Position numbers and translations under genes: made by a program. Shown here one piece after another: positions 6,735-13,002 of a stretch of 15,865 bases of DNA. Under the pieces are notes generated by a model. That model was not told the origin of the DNA. It worked only from the letters and a program-made list of their open reading frames with translations, and made no database searches. Origin of the DNA: Oscillospiraceae bacterium (GTDB lineage: Bacteria; Bacillota; Clostridia; Oscillospirales; Oscillospiraceae); assembly GCA_015068335.1 (NCBI GenBank), contig SVKT01000023.1:1-15865 (forward strand). Reading direction: 5' to 3'. Each line of letters opens with the position of its first letter. The first letter of the stretch is position 1.

Positions 6735-8273
6735 ATGGAGTTGGAATTGAAAAAAACCTGCCTGGATGCATATGAAGCAGGGGCAGAATTGACTTTGACG
6801 CAGGAAGAAACCGCAGAAACCATCGTGCCGGACTACTGTCCGGATATTGCCCGGCTCATTTCGACCGAGGGAAAGGTCTATGTACATAGCCGGGAATTGC
6901 GGGAAGGAAAGGCCGAAATCTCCGGTACCGTCCGGATCACGGTGCTGTACACGCCCGATGGAGAGGGCGGGATCCGCATTCTGGAATTCGCCATTCCCTT
7001 TACCGCAGAAAACGACAACCAGTCTTTAAGCGGCTGTGTCTGTCTGACGGGCGACGTCGAGTTGGAATATCTGGAAAGCAGAATGCTGAATCCCCGCAAG
7101 ATATTCACCCACTGTAAACTGATCGTCCGCATCGCAGGGTACCGGAAAGCGCCCCTCTGCTTCTGTGAGGACTTCAAAAGCGAACCGCAACTCTGTCTGG
7201 AAAAAAAGCAGGATCAGCAGCGCGCAATACTTTTAACCGGAATCGCAGAAAAGGATTTCACCTTTACAGATATCATTAATCTTTCCCCCGGGCGGGAAGG
7301 CGCGGCCGAACTGTTGAACGGACGAGTTTGTAGTTCCGTCACAGAAAGCAAACTGGTTGGGAACAAACTGATCCTGAAAGGGATGTTCACGGTTTCCGTC
7401 CTGTACCGCACTGCGGGCGGTAAGTACGGCTGCCACAGCGCCGAGTTGCCCTTTTCGCAGATTATGGAAGCCGACGGCGCGGCGGAGGGGAGTCTGCCCT
7501 CCATTCAATTGCAATTGACCGGAACCGATTTCCAGATCGATGGGGAAGACGCAGAGGGCCGCCAGATCGCCGTTACGTTCTATCTGCACGCTACCGCGCT
7601 GGTGCGGCAGGAACAGGAACTGACGCTTCTCAGCGATCTGTATTCCACCGCTTACCAGACGGAGTACGACGCTGCGCCGCTCTGTGTTTCTGGGTTCTGG
7701 GAAAGTTTTCATCGTCGACAGACCATCAGGGAAGTGCTGGAAATTGGTGTCGTGGCCGAATCCATTCTTCTGGCATCTGCCGTCTGCGGCGGCGTTTCCG
7801 TCAGCCGCGAGGGCGAACACACCGTCTTGCGAACAGCCGCAACCGTTCGTGTGCTTTATCTGGATGAGGGCGGCGTGCCTCTGGTTGCGGAGCGTCGTAT
7901 GGATACATCCTGTCAACTGGATCTTCCGCAGGACTGTAAAGTGAACGCCCGAGCCATCTGCCCGGAGGAAGTGCAGGCTACCATCGGCGACCGCGGTATC
8001 GAGGTTCGTTTTCCTGTGGATTTCTGCATCGAAGCAGCCACGCAAACAAAAAAAGTCTGCATTTCTTCGGTGACAGTCGATCTGGATGCGCCAAAGGATA
8101 TGAGCGGCACGCCCTCTCTGGTGCTGCGCTGTCTGGGAAAGCAGGAATCCCCGTGGGAACTGGCAAAGGCCAACAATACCACCATTGAAACCATTCTTGC
8201 CGCCAATCAGTTGGAGGCGGAGTCGGACATTCCCCGGGAAACACTGTTACTGATCCCAAGAAAACGAGCATAA
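6735..8273 (+). CDS. sipL: SipL-like SpoIVA-interacting coat protein (SPOCS/DUF3794 domains plus LysM)
   Basis: The 512-residue protein begins MELELKK, as DUF3794 proteins do, with GGAAGGGG just upstream. Most of its length is made of repeated beta-rich SPOCS/DUF3794 segments; the first contains TIVPDYCPDIARLI and a stretch typical of these modules (GTVRITVLYTPDGEGG). Residues 462-512 form a LysM domain (WELAKANNTTIETILAANQL, then LLLIP). That combination and length match Clostridioides difficile SipL, whose LysM domain binds SpoIVA and which localises the coat to the forespore. There is no signal peptide, as expected for a protein of the mother-cell cytoplasm. spoVM lies directly upstream and spoIVA 2.6 kb downstream. 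In-frame ATGs at 6675 and 6705 would add residues unlike the family. The promoter at 6670-6698 also favours 6735. Related DUF3794-LysM proteins exist, so paralogy is possible. Confidence 0.88.
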   Translation: MELELKKTCLDAYEAGAELTLTQEETAETIVPDYCPDIARLISTEGKVYVHSRELREGKAEISGTVRITVLYTPDGEGGIRILEFAIPFTAENDNQSLSGCVCLTGDVELEYLESRMLNPRKIFTHCKLIVRIAGYRKAPLCFCEDFKSEPQLCLEKKQDQQRAILLTGIAEKDFTFTDIINLSPGREGAAELLNGRVCSSVTESKLVGNKLILKGMFTVSVLYRTAGGKYGCHSAELPFSQIMEADGAAEGSLPSIQLQLTGTDFQIDGEDAEGRQIAVTFYLHATALVRQEQELTLLSDLYSTAYQTEYDAAPLCVSGFWESFHRRQTIREVLEIGVVAESILLASAVCGGVSVSREGEHTVLRTAATVRVLYLDEGGVPLVAERRMDTSCQLDLPQDCKVNARAICPEEVQATIGDRGIEVRFPVDFCIEAATQTKKVCISSVTVDLDAPKDMSGTPSLVLRCLGKQESPWELAKANNTTIETILAANQLEAESDIPRETLLLIPRKRA

Positions 8274-8277
8274 AGAA

Positions 8278-8317
8278 AGCGGACTTGAACGGCACATCGT
8301 TCAAGTCCGCTGTTTTT
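8278..8317 (+). terminator. Terminator after sipL, possibly shared with the opposing ABC operon
   Basis: A 13-base perfect stem (AGCGGACTTGAAC 8278-8290, GTTCAAGTCCGCT 8299-8311) with an 8-base loop is followed by GTTTTT. It begins four bases after the sipL stop, and the stop codon of the convergent ATPase gene (8316-8318) touches its U-tract. On the minus strand the bases beyond the stem are only moderately T-rich, so termination in that direction may be weaker. Confidence 0.9.
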
Positions 8318-9083
8318 AATTTTCAGAATACCGGGCCAGGAACTGGCGGGTACGTTCTTCTTTGGGGTTCTCGATGACCTCACGGGGATCGCCTTGTTCC
8401 ACGATCACACCGCCGTCCATAAAGATCACGTGGTCCGCAACATCGCGGGCGAACGCCATCTCGTGGGTGACAATGATCATCGTGGTGTTCTGCTCGGCCA
8501 GTTCCCGAATGACCCGCAGCACTTCGCCCGTCAGTTCGGGATCCAGTGCAGAGGTGGGCTCATCGAAGCAGAGGATATCGGGATGCAGCGCAAGAGCGCG
8601 GGCAATGGCCACACGCTGCTGCTGACCGCCGGAAAGTTGATGCGGATAGTAGTCCGCACGGTCAGCCAAACCCATCTGTGCAAGCAACGCCCGGCCGGCC
8701 TTTTCAATTTCTTCCTTGCTTTCGCCGCCGTGCTCCTTGGCCATCAGTTCCCGGGCCAGCGTGACGTTCTGCAAGGCGGTATACTGGGGGAACAGGTTGA
8801 AACTCTGGAAAACCAAGCCAAAGTGGAGACGCTTTTTTCGAATTTCCTTTTCCAACTGCGTGGAAGGATCTGCGGCGTCGAAAATAACCGTTCCATTGAC
8901 GGAGATGGTGCCCTGATCCGGCTTTTCCAGAAAGTTCAGGCAGCGCAGCAGCGTCGTTTTTCCGCTGCCGGAAGAACCGATGATGGAGATGACCTGACCT
9001 TTTTCCAGAGAGAAACTGATGTCTTTCAGAACCTGTGTGGCCCCGAAATGCTTTTCAATATTCTTAACTTCAAGAACAGACAT
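8316..9083 (-). CDS. Polar amino acid-type ABC transporter, ATP-binding protein (GlnQ-like)
   Basis: This 255-residue ATPase has every ABC motif in order: Walker A GSSGSGKTT (36-44), Q-loop Gln93 in GLVFQSFNLFP, signature LSGGQQQR (150-157), Walker B ILCFDEPTSALD (170-181), and H-loop His207 in IIVTHEM. Length and sequence are those of the GlnQ/ArtP/HisP group, which energises uptake of polar amino acids as a homodimer under the permease. AAGGAGG lies upstream of the ATG. It is the last gene of the minus-strand operon, 12 bases after the permease stop. Its stop runs into the terminator shared with sipL. The precise substrate cannot be read from the ATPase. Confidence 0.93.
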   Translation of the reverse strand: MSVLEVKNIEKHFGATQVLKDISFSLEKGQVISIIGSSGSGKTTLLRCLNFLEKPDQGTISVNGTVIFDAADPSTQLEKEIRKKRLHFGLVFQSFNLFPQYTALQNVTLARELMAKEHGGESKEEIEKAGRALLAQMGLADRADYYPHQLSGGQQQRVAIARALALHPDILCFDEPTSALDPELTGEVLRVIRELAEQNTTMIIVTHEMAFARDVADHVIFMDGGVIVEQGDPREVIENPKEERTRQFLARYSEN

Positions 9084-9095
9084 ATCGGAACCTCC

Positions 9096-9818
9096 TTATT
9101 TGAAATAACTCAACTTCTTTTCGATCCAGTTAAAGAGGATCGTCAGGAAACCTACCAGAAGCAGATAGAATACCGCAGTATAGAACAGCGGCCAAGTAAT
9201 TCCGTCGGACTTCATATAAGACTCGCCGGCCTTAATCAGTTCCACGATTGCAATAATACGAGCAAGGGAAGTATCCTTCACCAAAGTGATGATCTCGTTA
9301 GACATAGGGGGAACAATGCGCTTGACAACTTGAAGCAGCGTAATTTTGAAGAAGATCTGGCTTTTTGTCATACCCAACACCTCGCCAGCCTCCCGCTGTC
9401 CCTGGGGAACACCTTGGATCCCTCCGCGGTAGATGACGGAGAAATAACAAGCATAGTTAATGACAAATGCCAGTACGCAGGCAGCCATACGGCCATTGCT
9501 GAATCCCCAGATATTATTGTTAAACCACATACCAGGGCCATAAAAAATGATGATAAGTTGGAGCATCAGCGGTGTGCCGCGAATAATCCAGACCACTACA
9601 TTGGTAACCCAACTGATAGGTTGCCAGTTAGCCAACCAACTGACAATACGCCACGGCGTTTCCTGCTTGAACAGCAGAAAGCGAAACGGTGTCCATTTGC
9701 TCATAGACCCGAATGCTATAATAAGTCCCAGAGGCAGAGCAAAAAGCAGCGTCAGCAGGAAAAGTTCACACGCTGTTCCAAGACCATTCAAAAGGGAGAG
9801 GGTAACAGTTAAAAGCAT
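9096..9818 (-). CDS. Polar amino acid-type ABC transporter, permease protein (GlnP/HisM-like)
   Basis: The 240-residue product is a HisM/GlnP-type membrane subunit. An N-terminal helix (about 12-38) is followed by a hydrophilic loop with several tryptophans (about 39-70), then helices around RGTPLMLQLIIIFYGPG, MAACVLAFVINYACYFSVIY and the C-terminal VFYLLLVGFLTILFNWI. The EAA loop that contacts the ATPase is clear: YRGGIQGVPQGQREAGEVLGM. The Trp-rich loop between the first two helices looks longer than in GlnP of E. coli. GGAGG lies before the ATG. One permease gene is present, so the channel is probably a homodimer. A 90-base gap with a hairpin separates it from the binding-protein gene. Confidence 0.92.
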   Translation of the reverse strand: MLLTVTLSLLNGLGTACELFLLTLLFALPLGLIIAFGSMSKWTPFRFLLFKQETPWRIVSWLANWQPISWVTNVVVWIIRGTPLMLQLIIIFYGPGMWFNNNIWGFSNGRMAACVLAFVINYACYFSVIYRGGIQGVPQGQREAGEVLGMTKSQIFFKITLLQVVKRIVPPMSNEIITLVKDTSLARIIAIVELIKAGESYMKSDGITWPLFYTAVFYLLLVGFLTILFNWIEKKLSYFK

Positions 9819-9859
9819 TGAGACCTCCTCAAATGTAAGGCTTCCTTAATCCGCTCAAA

Positions 9860-9885
9860 GGCAGAGAGCATCTCTGCTCTCTGCC
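9860..9885 (-). promoter_or_regulatory. Intercistronic hairpin between binding-protein and permease genes
   Basis: A perfect 11-base stem (GGCAGAGAGCA / TGCTCTCTGCC) with a 4-base loop lies in the 90-base gap, 23 bases after the binding-protein stop in the direction of transcription. Only TTT follows on the minus strand, so it would be a leaky terminator at best. Such hairpins after binding-protein genes commonly protect the upstream mRNA and let the binding protein be made in excess over the membrane parts. Confidence 0.75.
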
Positions 9886-9908
9886 TCCGATCATCGGTTG
9901 GATGAGAT

Positions 9909-10682
9909 TTACTTGTTCACGACCACCTGTGCATTGTTGCAGTAGGCAACGGAGCACTCCATCGCTTCCAGAACAGCATCGGTCATAGTCATACCGTTCC
10001 AGACAACATCAATGTTGCCAGAATCCAGTTCCATAATCTTGCTGTCCCAGTCGATCTCGACGAACTCGATCTCAACACCCAATTTCTCTGCAACGATCTT
10101 GGCCATATCAGCGTCAAAGCCAATCCATTCACCCTTGTCATCCTTATAATCCATAGGAGCGAAGTCGGTAATACCAACAATCAGTTTGCCGTTCTTCACA
10201 ATATTTGCCACATCGCCGTCGGTAGGAACGTCAATGATTTCAGATTTCTGCTCAACCAACGCTTCCTGCACACCGTAAGTAGTGGCAATCTCCTGCATAG
10301 TGCCAGCGGCATAAGTTTCAGCAAACACGCCATTGATGAAAGCAGCCAGATTGCTACCCTTGCGGCAACCAACGCCGTAAAGTTCCTCGGTCAGTTTCTG
10401 ATCGGTAACTTTCAGGTCAGGATAACTGGTGCCTTCGCCGACCATAGCGCCTGCCATCAGAGAGTCAATAATCGCAGCAGCAGAGGTTCCGGACTGAACT
10501 TCCATCAGAGCCTTTGCCTGGGTGTCAACGCTGTTGATTTCGAAGCCAGCCTCTTTGGCAGCAGCCTCACCGGCAGAACCAGCCTCAACGGCGTAAACCA
10601 TCTTGTCGTCTTTCTTGGCGCCACAGGCGGCCAGAGAGAGAACCATAATTGCTGCCAGCAGCAGAGCGAACAACTTCTTCAT
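9909..10682 (-). CDS. Circularly permuted SBP_bac_3-type substrate-binding lipoprotein of the ABC importer
   Basis: The chosen start is ATG 10682 (MKKLF), with GGAGGA just upstream; a longer frame adds 20 residues that do not look like a signal peptide. The 257-residue lipoprotein has a signal peptide with lipobox LAAC (Cys20). Residues 28-145 match the part that is normally C-terminal: lobe II (AVEAGSAGE, TQAKALMEVQSGTSAAAIID) plus the closing helices (GCRKGSNLAAFINGVF, IATTYGV). After a linker (146-164), residues 165-257 match the normally N-terminal lobe I: GKLIVGITDFAPMDY, the family signature GFDADMAKIVAEKLG, NIDVVWNGMTMT, NNAQVVV. The frame is intact and the transporter genes follow, so it is probably functional. 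The arginine that usually holds the ligand carboxylate is replaced (about Val237), while lobe II Asp73 is kept. The ligand is unknown. Confidence 0.88.
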   Translation of the reverse strand: MKKLFALLLAAIMVLSLAACGAKKDDKMVYAVEAGSAGEAAAKEAGFEINSVDTQAKALMEVQSGTSAAAIIDSLMAGAMVGEGTSYPDLKVTDQKLTEELYGVGCRKGSNLAAFINGVFAETYAAGTMQEIATTYGVQEALVEQKSEIIDVPTDGDVANIVKNGKLIVGITDFAPMDYKDDKGEWIGFDADMAKIVAEKLGVEIEFVEIDWDSKIMELDSGNIDVVWNGMTMTDAVLEAMECSVAYCNNAQVVVNK

Positions 10683-10701
10683 AATGAATCCTCCAAATTT
10701 C

Positions 10702-10718
10702 CGGACAATCGCTGTCCG
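10702..10718 (-). repeat. Short inverted repeat in the leader of the binding-protein gene
   Basis: CGGACA (10702-10707) and TGTCCG (10713-10718) are perfect 6-base arms with a 5-base spacer. They lie between the candidate promoter and the ribosome site of the binding-protein gene. The element could be a repressor operator or a small leader hairpin; the sequence alone does not decide. Confidence 0.5.
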
Positions 10719-10732
10719 TTTATTACAGTAGC

Positions 10733-10761
10733 AGTTTACCATACTAAACTATCCTTGTAAA
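10733..10761 (-). promoter_or_regulatory. Candidate sigma-A promoter of the ABC importer operon
   Basis: On the minus strand TTTACA (10756-10761, five of six to TTGACA) and TAAACT (10733-10738, four of six to TATAAT) are spaced by exactly 17 bases. The expected start, near 10726, gives a leader of about 45 bases that includes the inverted repeat at 10702-10718. TAATAA slightly downstream is an alternative -10 with a poorer -35. Confidence 0.45.
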
Positions 10762-10833
10762 GTTAAAAATCGCATAACCTCTCTTTGAAATCCGAAAATT
10801 TTTTCTACATTTCAAACAAAGAAAGACGGGCTG

Positions 10834-10862
10834 TCATACTTTCTGCCCGGAAATCATAGAGT
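10834..10862 (+). promoter_or_regulatory. Sigma-E-type promoter of spoIVA
   Basis: TCATACT (10834-10840, one mismatch to TCATATT) and CATAGAGT (10855-10862, close to CATACAnT) are 14 bases apart, the same spacing as the sipL promoter. The start would be near 10869, about 30 bases before the spoIVA ATG, with AAAAGGA (10884-10890) as ribosome site. spoIVA is a classical sigma-E gene in Bacillus, so the match agrees with expectation. Confidence 0.72.
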
Positions 10863-10899
10863 GGGAACATAACTATGGAGCGCAAAAGGACGGGATAAT

Positions 10900-12375
10900 A
10901 TGAATACCAGTATCTATCAGAATATTGCCACCCGCACGGCGGGAGACATCTACATCGGCGTGGTAGGTCCCGTGCGGACGGGAAAATCCACCTTCATCAA
11001 GCGGTTTATGGAAACGCAGGTGATCCCCAACATTGAAAATGTATACCGCCGCGAAAGAGCCAGAGATGAACTGCCCCAGAGCGGCTCCGGCCGCACCATT
11101 ATGACGGCGGAACCCAAGTTCGTGCCGGAAGAGGCCGCCCAGATCCAGTTGGAAGGCGGCGGGGCATTCTCCGTCCGGCTCATCGACTGTGTGGGCTATA
11201 TGGTAAACGGCGCCATCGGGCAGTTTGAGGATGACGCCCCCCGTATGGTCACCACACCCTGGTACGACCACGAGATCCCTATGACGGAGGCTGCGGAGAT
11301 CGGCACCCGAAAGGTCATCGCGGAACACTCCACCATCGGGATCGTCATCACCTGCGACGGCAGCATTTCCGACATTCCCCGGGAGGATTACCTGGAAGCA
11401 GAAGAGCGGGTCATTCGGGAACTTCAAGAACTGGGGAAGCCCTTTATCGTTCTGCTGAATTCCGAATTTCCGCAGTCTGAAAAAGCCGGCACCATTGCCA
11501 GGGACATCACCTCCCGCTACGAGGTCAACTGCATCCCCGTAAATTGTCTGGAATTAAGTGAGGAGGATGTTGCAGGCATCCTGAAAGCGGTTCTGTATGA
11601 ATTCCCGATGCAGGAACTGGATCTGTTCCTGCCGCCCTGGGTGGACGCCCTGCCGGAGAACCATCCTCTCAAATCCGGTCTGTATGACGCCGTGCGCCGT
11701 ACCGCCGGTTCTCTGCGGCACATCCGGGAAGTGGAGGACGTTATTGCCGCACTGGGGAACTGCGAATCCATCAGTGAAGCGAAAATATCCTCCATCGATC
11801 TGGGTACCGGCGTCGCCTCCGCTGTGCTGCATCTGCCGCGGGAACTATTCTATCACACGCTGTCGGAGCAGTCCGGTTTTACCATCGGAGATGACGGCGA
11901 CCTGCTCAGCCTCCTGACCCAACTGTCGGCCGTCAAGACGGAGTATGACAAGGTCGCCGGCGCCCTGCGGGATGTGAAGGAAACGGGATACGGCATCGTG
12001 GTCCCCGGGATCGACGAACTGCACTTGGAGGAACCGGAAATTATGAAGCAGGGCGGCCGCTACGGCGTAAAACTGAAAGCCAGCGCCCCCAGCATCCATA
12101 TGATCCGCGCAGACATCGAAACCGCCGTTTCGCCCATTGTCGGCAACGAGAAGCAGTCCGAGGATATGGTGAACTATCTCTTGCAGGAATTCGAGGGAGA
12201 TACCGGCAAGATCTGGCAGTCCAATATTTTCGGCCGCAGTTTCCACGAACTGGTCAGCGACGATCTGCAAACCAAGTTGAAGCGAATGCCGGACGACGCA
12301 AGAAAGAAATTGCAGGAGACGTTGACTCGCATCATCAACGAGGGAAGCGGCGGACTCATCTGCATCATTCTGTAA
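10900..12375 (+). CDS. spoIVA: Stage IV sporulation protein A, SpoIVA (coat basement-layer ATPase)
   Basis: The 491-residue product is nearly the same length as B. subtilis SpoIVA (492). The Walker A motif GPVRTGKST lies at residues 23-31 with Lys29, followed by FIKRFMETQVIPNIENVYRR, and by RTIMTAEPKFVP and LIDCVGYMVNGA, which correspond to the switch/Walker B region of this TRAFAC-derived ATPase. The C-terminus ends GSGGLICIIL, as in other SpoIVAs. SpoIVA hydrolyses ATP to polymerise irreversibly on the forespore surface, anchored by SpoVM. In clostridia it also binds SipL. Both partners are encoded 2.6-4.3 kb upstream. The gene has its own sigma-E-type promoter and its own terminator, so it is probably monocistronic. 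I see no missing motif or frameshift. Confidence 0.96.
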   Translation: MNTSIYQNIATRTAGDIYIGVVGPVRTGKSTFIKRFMETQVIPNIENVYRRERARDELPQSGSGRTIMTAEPKFVPEEAAQIQLEGGGAFSVRLIDCVGYMVNGAIGQFEDDAPRMVTTPWYDHEIPMTEAAEIGTRKVIAEHSTIGIVITCDGSISDIPREDYLEAEERVIRELQELGKPFIVLLNSEFPQSEKAGTIARDITSRYEVNCIPVNCLELSEEDVAGILKAVLYEFPMQELDLFLPPWVDALPENHPLKSGLYDAVRRTAGSLRHIREVEDVIAALGNCESISEAKISSIDLGTGVASAVLHLPRELFYHTLSEQSGFTIGDDGDLLSLLTQLSAVKTEYDKVAGALRDVKETGYGIVVPGIDELHLEEPEIMKQGGRYGVKLKASAPSIHMIRADIETAVSPIVGNEKQSEDMVNYLLQEFEGDTGKIWQSNIFGRSFHELVSDDLQTKLKRMPDDARKKLQETLTRIINEGSGGLICIIL

Positions 12376-12378
12376 ATG

Positions 12379-12410
12379 AAAAACGGAGCCGTTATCGGCT
12401 CCGTTTTTTT
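12379..12410 (+). terminator. Bidirectional terminator between spoIVA and ogt
   Basis: The stem ACGGAGCCG / CGGCTCCGT with loop TTAT is flanked by AAAAA on the left and TTTTTTT on the right, so it works as an intrinsic terminator on both strands. The stop codon of the minus-strand gene (12392-12394) lies inside the loop, so the last base pairs of that mRNA's terminator follow its stop immediately. Confidence 0.93.
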
Positions 12411-12892
12411 GCTTCCAATTCCAGTAAAAATCGTTTTCGATCCAAACCGCCGGCGTAGCCTGTCAGGCTTCCGTCCGCGCCCAGAACGCGGTGGCAGGGG
12501 ATGAGGATCAAAATGGGGTTGTGGCCCACAGCGCCGCCCACAGCCTGCGGAGAAGCGGGAATCCCGCGGCTTTGAAGCGCTTTCGTCAGGGCGCCGTATG
12601 TGGTGGTATCCCCGGGAGAACTTTCCTGTAAAAGCCTCCAAACCTCCTGACGGAAGGCGCTCCCCTGCGGCGCAAGAGGGGGCAGGGGAGGAAGGGAGTT
12701 CTCACCGGAAAAATAACAATCCAGCCAGGCAGCGGTTTGGAGAAAAACAGGGTGCTGCGGCGCGTCCTCTGCATCCACAGGGAGGGTGGAGGCAAAATAC
12801 TTCTGTCCCTCGACCCACAATCCGGTCAGGGATGAGCCCTCCGATGCCAGCGTTAATGTTCCCAGCGGGGAGGAAAGTGTCGTCTTATACAA
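12392..12892 (-). CDS. ogt: Methylated-DNA-[protein]-cysteine S-methyltransferase (Ogt-type)
   Basis: From a TTG start at 12892 the product has 166 residues, normal for Ogt. The active site IPCHRVLG holds the acceptor Cys133, with the helix-turn-helix region (TTTYGALTKALQSRGIPAS, then AVGGAVGHNP with the Asn125 hinge) just before it, and GGLDRKRFLLELE at the end. It transfers the alkyl group from O6-methylguanine to its own cysteine, once. I chose TTG because AGAGGTGAG lies directly upstream and a good promoter (12913-12941) would start the mRNA only about 15 bases earlier. The ATGs further upstream (for example 12982) lie before that start and encode non-family sequence. No regulatory Ada domain is present. 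It is divergent from coaX. Confidence 0.92.
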   Translation of the reverse strand: MYKTTLSSPLGTLTLASEGSSLTGLWVEGQKYFASTLPVDAEDAPQHPVFLQTAAWLDCYFSGENSLPPLPPLAPQGSAFRQEVWRLLQESSPGDTTTYGALTKALQSRGIPASPQAVGGAVGHNPILILIPCHRVLGADGSLTGYAGGLDRKRFLLELEAKKRSR

Positions 12893-12912
12893 GAAAATCT
12901 CACCTCTTTTCC

Positions 12913-12941
12913 AGTATAACAACGATGTGCAGCCCTTGCAA
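12913..12941 (-). promoter_or_regulatory. Sigma-A promoter of ogt
   Basis: On the minus strand TTGCAA (12936-12941) and TATACT (12913-12918) are 17 bases apart, with an extended -10 TGT directly before TATACT. The start falls near 12907, so the leader is very short, which supports the TTG start at 12892. Confidence 0.65.
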
Positions 12942-12945
12942 GGGC
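12932..12945. repeat. 14-base perfect palindrome over the shared -35 of ogt and coaX
   Basis: GCCCTTGCAAGGGC is a perfect palindrome whose centre TTGCAA is a -35-like hexamer on both strands. It lies midway between the ogt and coaX start codons. It may be simply a shared promoter element, or also a protein binding site. Confidence 0.6.
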
Positions 12946-12964
12946 AGAAAACTCGTGTTACCAT
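12936..12964 (+). promoter_or_regulatory. Candidate promoter of coaX, sharing its -35 with ogt
   Basis: On the plus strand the same TTGCAA (12936-12941) is followed after 17 bases by TACCAT (12959-12964), preceded by an extended -10 TGT. The -10 hexamer is weaker (four of six). The start would be near 12971, leaving about 32 bases to the coaX ATG with GGAAAGGGG in between. Confidence 0.45.
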
Positions 12965-13002
12965 ATACAGAAAGAACCACACACCGGAAAGGGGCGCACG
13001 CT

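Noticed and set aside
8394..9812. A 472-codon open frame on the plus strand opposite the ABC ATPase and permease genes
   Set aside because: Both minus-strand genes carry full family motifs and ribosome sites. The plus-strand frame is low in recognisable features and crosses the gap between the two genes.
10875..10898. Seven-codon leader frame upstream of spoIVA
   Set aside because: It has no convincing ribosome site and such short frames occur by chance. I mention it only because it ends two bases before the spoIVA ATG.
12598..13002. N-terminal extension of the coaX frame through ogt
   Set aside because: CoaX proteins begin at MLLAIDVGNS-type sequence. The 135-codon extension runs antisense to ogt and would start before the coaX promoter region.
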